Below, one piece after another: positions 60,074-64,000 of a stretch of 64,000 nucleotides of DNA. The stretch is taken from positions 62,001 to 126,000 of the forward strand of contig JACRJQ010000008.1 of the NCBI GenBank assembly GCA_016215405.1, written 5' to 3'. A program made the translations under genes and the position numbers. Source of the DNA: Candidatus Tayloriibacteriota bacterium (GTDB taxonomy: Bacteria; Patescibacteria; Paceibacteria; UBA9973; UBA6065). The notes beneath the pieces were generated by a model, which saw only the letters and a list, made by a program, of their open reading frames with translations, had not been told where the DNA came from and did not search any database. The stretch's first letter is position 1. The number at the start of each line of letters is the position of its first letter.

Positions 60074-60397
60074 TTGGCCGAGCCGCGGGTATATCGCGAG
60101 CCCAGAGCGATACCAAGGCGGGGTCGCGGAATTCGCGAGCGACGGTGAGCGAAGATCCGTGACGACAAGGACCTGCGCCTCAGAAAAGCCGCAAATGAAT
60201 CCGCCCGAGGCGGATTTCTAGTTTGGCTGGACTGAAGCGATGCTCTACGTTTCGAAAGATCGCGACGATAGAACCATAAAAGTGCATAACTCCTTTGACA
60301 CCTCGCGCATAGGGAGCTAACCTTTTCCTGTCGCGCCCCATTCGGAGCGCGAACCTCACGCGAAGGTCTATCGCGAGCTCTTCAAATATCCAGCATC
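60074..60397. other. Intergenic region without a visible gene
   Basis: About 320 bp. I see a TTGACA (60293-60298) with TAACCT 17 bp later, which may serve the gene at 60398, and short GC-rich inverted repeats (AATCCGCC/GGCGGATT near 60201-60219) but no gene or known RNA. Confidence 0.4.
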
Positions 60398-60709
60398 ATG
60401 TCTACTGGGGCAACCGCCACTGCCAAGGAAACGCTCATCGTAAGTCGCACAGGCGACCCGAAATGGTTCTTCCTCCCACCGGGAACGGAGATCCCCCTCA
60501 AACAAAGGCTCAAGGAGCCGCAGACCTTCCGAATGGGAGGCCTGAACTTCTACAGCGCTGAAGCCGAAGACCTCGGCCCGAACCAGCGTCAGCGATATTT
60601 CTTGTTCTCCGTCTCGATGGAGAACGCGCTCAAGCTCCCGGAGGAAGTAACCTCCAAATTCAATTTCCCCCCGTCAGAAAAATACCCCCACGGCATCGTC
60701 AACGAATAG
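60398..60709 (+). CDS. Hypothetical protein
   Basis: 103 residues, MSTGATATAKETLIVSRTGD, with 'DPKWFFLPPGTEIPLKQRLKEP' and 'FRMGGLNFYSAEAEDLGPNQ'. Cytoplasmic-looking, no membrane segment, Pro/aromatic-rich. Not recognised. A TTGACA-based promoter may lie upstream. Confidence 0.55.
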   Translation: MSTGATATAKETLIVSRTGDPKWFFLPPGTEIPLKQRLKEPQTFRMGGLNFYSAEAEDLGPNQRQRYFLFSVSMENALKLPEEVTSKFNFPPSEKYPHGIVNE

Positions 60710-60759
60710 ACGGCCGGAGGGAGGCTTTCGAGGCTCGCGCATCGCGCGGGCCTTTAGTT

Positions 60760-61476
60760 TTATAGGTCTAAGGCGAGCTTTTCGAGCTCTCGCTCGAAAT
60801 CGACCTCGCCTCGATGGGCGCGATGATATATAGAAACGAGGCTGCTGAGAAGGGCGTCTATCTCCCCTTCTTTCCATGCCGATAGATATCTCTTGGCTTT
60901 GCCGTAGACGAACGGATTGATGCCCGCCTCGGTCGCGGATGACGTCCTCGACGCGAGGGCGAGGGATTTCGCCTGCCAGAACAATATACCGTGGATCTCT
61001 TCGGGGGCAGCGTCGCCTTCAAGAGCCTCGCGCAAGCCTACCCAGAGCGCCTTCTTGTCTTTGGCAGCTAGAGCATCAGCGAGGTGGAAGAAGCTTCCTG
61101 ACTCTTTCTTCTTTTCCTCCGTCGCCTCGTATTCGGTCACCTTTTCCGCCCTCTTCTCGAGCTTCTTCAAGACCTCTTTGGTCAGCTTACCCTCGAAGAA
61201 TATGAAGATGTTCGGAGACTCTTGTATCGCGTCCATCTTCTCGAGCATCACCTCGCGGACGTCTTTGTTCTCCAAGGTCCTGTCCATGAATATGATCTGC
61301 TTGTTCTCGAAAAGCCCTTGGGTCTGCGTAAGCTCCTCTATCTTCTCTATGGTTATCTCCTCGGATGTGATCATCCCTGCCGACGCATCCGGCTTCTTCG
61401 CCTTTAACGCCTCGAAGAGCGCGTGAGATTTCTCTCGCGCCTTCTCGACATCCGATCCGTGGATTACGTACAGCAT
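60760..61476 (-). CDS. holA: DNA polymerase III delta subunit-like protein
   Basis: 238 residues against about 340 in E. coli HolA. N-terminal AAA-like part without a P-loop ('MLYVIHGSDVEKAREKSHAL'), 'FIFFEGKLTKEVLKKLEKRAEKV', and a C-terminal collar-type helical domain ('GILFWQAKSLALAS'). Expected to open the beta clamp. Shares one base with polA. Confidence 0.8.
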   Translation of the reverse strand: MLYVIHGSDVEKAREKSHALFEALKAKKPDASAGMITSEEITIEKIEELTQTQGLFENKQIIFMDRTLENKDVREVMLEKMDAIQESPNIFIFFEGKLTKEVLKKLEKRAEKVTEYEATEEKKKESGSFFHLADALAAKDKKALWVGLREALEGDAAPEEIHGILFWQAKSLALASRTSSATEAGINPFVYGKAKRYLSAWKEGEIDALLSSLVSIYHRAHRGEVDFERELEKLALDL

Positions 61477-63851
61477 TATCGTTTATCCATCTCCCCCCAA
61501 TTATCTCCGACTTTCGCGTCCGCGACGAGGCGGATGCCGTAGATGTCTTTTGGGTCGATGATCGATTCCATTATCTTCTGTATCTCGGGCTCGACCTTCT
61601 CGACAGCGGAGCTTTTAACCTCGAGAACGATCTCGTCATGCACCTGCATGAGTATCCTGGCGTCCTTCGACAGGCCCTCCCTGTCGAGGTATCGGTCTAT
61701 GCGCACCATCGCGAGCTTCACGACGTCTGCTTCGGTCCCTTGGATAGGCGCGTTGATCGCCATACGCTCCGCGGCCGCGCGGATAAAGGGGATCTTCGAC
61801 TTGATGCCGTCGAAATAGCGGCGACGGCCGAAATAGGTCTCGGTATACCCCTTGCGGGCCGCTTCGGATTTCACCGACTCGAGATAGTCGCGCAGACCGT
61901 GGAATTTCTCGAAGTACTCGTTATAGAACTTCTGCGCCGTCTTCCTGTCGACCCCCATGTTCTTCTGGAGCGCCATGACGCCCATGCCGTACATGACGCC
62001 GAAATTGATGACCTTCGCCTGGCTTCGCATCGCCTTGGTGACGTTTTCCTCCGGCACGCCGAATACCTGGGCTGCGACGGCTGCGTGGACGTCTTCGCCC
62101 CGCCTGAAGATGTCTATGAACTTCTCGTCCTTAGAGAGGAACGCCGCGATGCGCAGCTCGATCTGGGAATAGTCGAACGCGACGAGCTTCCACCCCTTCT
62201 CCGCTATGAAGGCGTTCCTTATCCTTCGGCCGAGCTCTGATCGGTTCGGGATATTCTGTATCGAAGGGTCTTTCGTCGCCATGCGTCCCGTGACGGCACC
62301 TGTTTGGATAGACGTCGGGTGGATGCGGGAGCCCTCGTCGAGGAGAGGCGGGATAGCGTCGATATATGTGCCTAAAAGCTTCGCGAGCTCTCTGTATCTC
62401 AATATCTCGCCTATGATCGGATGCTCATCGGCCAATTTCTCGAGCTCGGATTCTTTGGTCGAGAGAGCTCCTCCTGCGGTCTTTTTCTTGGACTTCAATC
62501 CGAGCTTGGTGAAAAGTATCTCCCCCAATTGCTTCGGCGAGCCGATGTTAAATTCGGTATCCGCCATCTTCCAGATCGACTTCTCTATCGCTCCGAGCTC
62601 CTTGCGGTATTCGTCCCCGAGCTTCGCGAGGTATGCCTTGTCGATCTTCACGCCCGTCTCTTTCATCTTCTCTACGAGGGGCATGAGAGGCTTCTCGATC
62701 TCTTCCCAGACCCTTTTTAGGCCCCGCTTCCCCACCTCGGCTTCGAGCGCTTTGTACGCCTCGTCGAAGGTCTTCGCCCTCGTGAAATCCATGATGTCCG
62801 CAGCTTGAGGGTCGGAGATGTTCGAGTTGAGAAGCCAGAGCATGACGGCGGCCTCTTTAAAACGGACTCCTTCGGCGGACGCGTCTATGACCGGCGTCTT
62901 CGCGGTCGCTTCTTCCGCCTCTATATCGCCCGAGAGGTCTTGGCCGAGAGCGTTCTTGAGGCGTACGGTCATGGTCCTGAATTCGAGGTCCGAAAAGAGC
63001 TTTGAAGCCTTGTCGATGTCGATGCCGTCCCTCCAAGTCTTCTTTGGAAGGGCCCAGTCGATAGGCGCGTCGCGGCGTATGGTCGCGAGGACTTTAGAGA
63101 ATTCGGCGTCTTCCTTGCCCTGCTCCAAAAGCTCGATCGTGCGAGGGGTGATCCCCGCTTCCTCGAACTTCGATTTACCTTTTTTGAGCTCTTTGTATAT
63201 ATCCTCGACCGAGCCGAAGGTCGTGATGAGGATCGTCGCGGTCTTCTCGCCTATGCCCTTTATGCCGATGATGTTATCAGACGGGTCGCCGCGCAGGCCT
63301 TTGTAGTCGGGAAGGAGCTCTGGGCCGAATCCGAACCTCTCGCGCACGCCCTTCTCGTCGTATATGACCGTATCTTTGATGCCTTTCTTGAGCGTGTAGA
63401 CGCGCACGCACTCGCCTGAGATCAATTGGAGCGTGTCCATGTCGCCCGAGGCGATGATCACTTCGAGGTCGCCTTTGGCGCATTCCTTCTTGACCTTCTC
63501 GACGATGGTGCCGAGGATGTCGTCGGCCTCGAAGCCTTCCTTGTCGTATATCGGGATGCCCAACGCGTCGAATATGTCGCGCGAGCGGATGATCTGAGCG
63601 ACGAGCTCATCGTCAGTCTTGGCGCGGCCGGCTTTATAGTCTTTATATGCCTCGTGCCTGTGAGTAGGCTTTGGCAGGTCGTATGCCGCGACGATGTAGT
63701 CCGGCTTCAATTTCTCGACCGCTGAAAAGATCATCGTACAAAGGCCATAGAGCGCGCCGGTCGCCTCGCCTTTCGACGTCGCGAAATCGGGCAGGGCGTG
63801 ATACGCCCTATGGAGGATGGCGTGAGAGTCGAGGAGGATGAGGCGTTTCAT
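61476..63851 (-). CDS. polA: DNA polymerase I
   Basis: 791 residues. 5' nuclease (about 1-285, 'LLDSHAILHRAYHAL', 'EADDILGT', 'GDMDTLQLI', 'GIKGIGEKTA'); a short central region (about 300-400) with none of the 3'-5' exonuclease DxE motifs; polymerase with motif A 'VAFDYSQIELRI', motif B 'RSQAKVINFGVMYGM' and motif C 'QVHDEIVLEV'. Fills gaps and removes primers. TATAAT ends six bases before the ATG (leaderless). First gene of polA-holA. Confidence 0.97.
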   Translation of the reverse strand: MKRLILLDSHAILHRAYHALPDFATSKGEATGALYGLCTMIFSAVEKLKPDYIVAAYDLPKPTHRHEAYKDYKAGRAKTDDELVAQIIRSRDIFDALGIPIYDKEGFEADDILGTIVEKVKKECAKGDLEVIIASGDMDTLQLISGECVRVYTLKKGIKDTVIYDEKGVRERFGFGPELLPDYKGLRGDPSDNIIGIKGIGEKTATILITTFGSVEDIYKELKKGKSKFEEAGITPRTIELLEQGKEDAEFSKVLATIRRDAPIDWALPKKTWRDGIDIDKASKLFSDLEFRTMTVRLKNALGQDLSGDIEAEEATAKTPVIDASAEGVRFKEAAVMLWLLNSNISDPQAADIMDFTRAKTFDEAYKALEAEVGKRGLKRVWEEIEKPLMPLVEKMKETGVKIDKAYLAKLGDEYRKELGAIEKSIWKMADTEFNIGSPKQLGEILFTKLGLKSKKKTAGGALSTKESELEKLADEHPIIGEILRYRELAKLLGTYIDAIPPLLDEGSRIHPTSIQTGAVTGRMATKDPSIQNIPNRSELGRRIRNAFIAEKGWKLVAFDYSQIELRIAAFLSKDEKFIDIFRRGEDVHAAVAAQVFGVPEENVTKAMRSQAKVINFGVMYGMGVMALQKNMGVDRKTAQKFYNEYFEKFHGLRDYLESVKSEAARKGYTETYFGRRRYFDGIKSKIPFIRAAAERMAINAPIQGTEADVVKLAMVRIDRYLDREGLSKDARILMQVHDEIVLEVKSSAVEKVEPEIQKIMESIIDPKDIYGIRLVADAKVGDNWGEMDKR

Positions 63852-63857
63852 ATTCTT

Positions 63858-63863
63858 ATTATA
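63858..63863 (-). promoter_or_regulatory. -10 element of polA
   Basis: TATAAT ending six bases before the ATG at 63851. Confidence 0.6.
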
Positions 63864-63898
63864 GCTATTTTACGATGTCGCGCCTCGGCAAATAAAAA

Positions 63899-63947
63899 GG
63901 GCCACGCTATCGATTGATCTAGAATTAACTGATCGACAACGTGGCCC
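63899..63947 (-). terminator. Terminator upstream of polA
   Basis: GGGCCACG/CGTGGCCC stem enclosing GATTGATC/GATCGAC, then TTTTTATTT on the minus strand. It ends a unit that lies to the right of the window. Confidence 0.7.
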
Positions 63948-64000
63948 AGATAGGCGCAAGCATTGGACCAACAACCGTCTTTCGGCCGGCCGTATCTCAG

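Overview
The window looks like a chromosomal segment of a Candidate Phyla Radiation bacterium (Patescibacteria, most likely a Parcubacteria/Paceibacteria lineage related to Kaiserbacteria or Adlerbacteria). Reasons: dense, short core genes; reduced RecO and DNA polymerase III delta proteins; an rpsF-ssb-rpsR cluster without rplI and an rplK without rplA; group I introns in the 23S gene; several CPR-type envelope families (DUF4349, YHYH, DUF11, DUF5652, lamin-tail-like, S-layer-like with a peptidoglycan-binding domain); and no amino-acid or cofactor biosynthesis. Stops TAA, TAG and TGA all end genes, so the standard bacterial code fits. The lineage is inferred from gene content, not from a tree.

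Layout. 0-4.4 kb: a 23S-5S rRNA unit on the minus strand, with two small group I introns in 23S and no 16S upstream. 4.4-9 kb: small secreted, membrane and regulatory genes. 9-10.5 kb: rplJ-rplL behind an L10-type leader. 10.5-22.5 kb: mostly envelope genes (S41 peptidase with a J-like insert, YHYH, YceI, a lamin-tail-like protein, a large S-layer-like protein with a ~390-nt leader) plus a DnaA-domain-IV-like protein and a probable autoregulator. 22.8-29.4 kb: ftsK, recA, efp, rpsR-ssb-rpsF. 29.5-47.7 kb: tatD, metG, an AI-2E family exporter, an M16 peptidase, glyQS, a DUF11 protein, recO, gmk, ileS with a nested histidine phosphatase domain, argS, dut, tmk, glyA. 47.8-50.5 kb: thyX, dCMP deaminase and a deoxyribosyltransferase-like gene, which with dut, tmk and glyA form a dTMP-synthesis neighbourhood. 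50.7-54.3 kb: rplK-nusG-secE, a free tRNA-binding domain, ruvX, tRNA-Ser, tRNA-Arg, rpsT. 54.3-63.9 kb: ruvA, a MurE-like ligase, an amidase, fpg, a second lamin-tail-like protein, a SpoU methyltransferase, tRNA-Lys, holA and polA.

Regulation visible in the DNA. Many genes have a -10 hexamer ending exactly six bases before the start codon, so leaderless transcription looks like the default. Genes are closed by A-tract/hairpin/T-tract terminators that often serve both strands. Structured RNA is seen at the L10 leader, the S-layer leader and an unexplained hairpin array at 34.6-34.9 kb.

Most interesting: (1) an intact histidine-phosphatase domain inserted in frame into isoleucyl-tRNA synthetase; (2) a small element found after both rplL and rplK in which the last 18-19 bp of each gene, ending exactly at its stop codon, are repeated downstream, with an inverted piece of the same tail between; (3) pervasive leaderless promoters; (4) recurrent perfect palindromes of 38-42 bp used as terminators.
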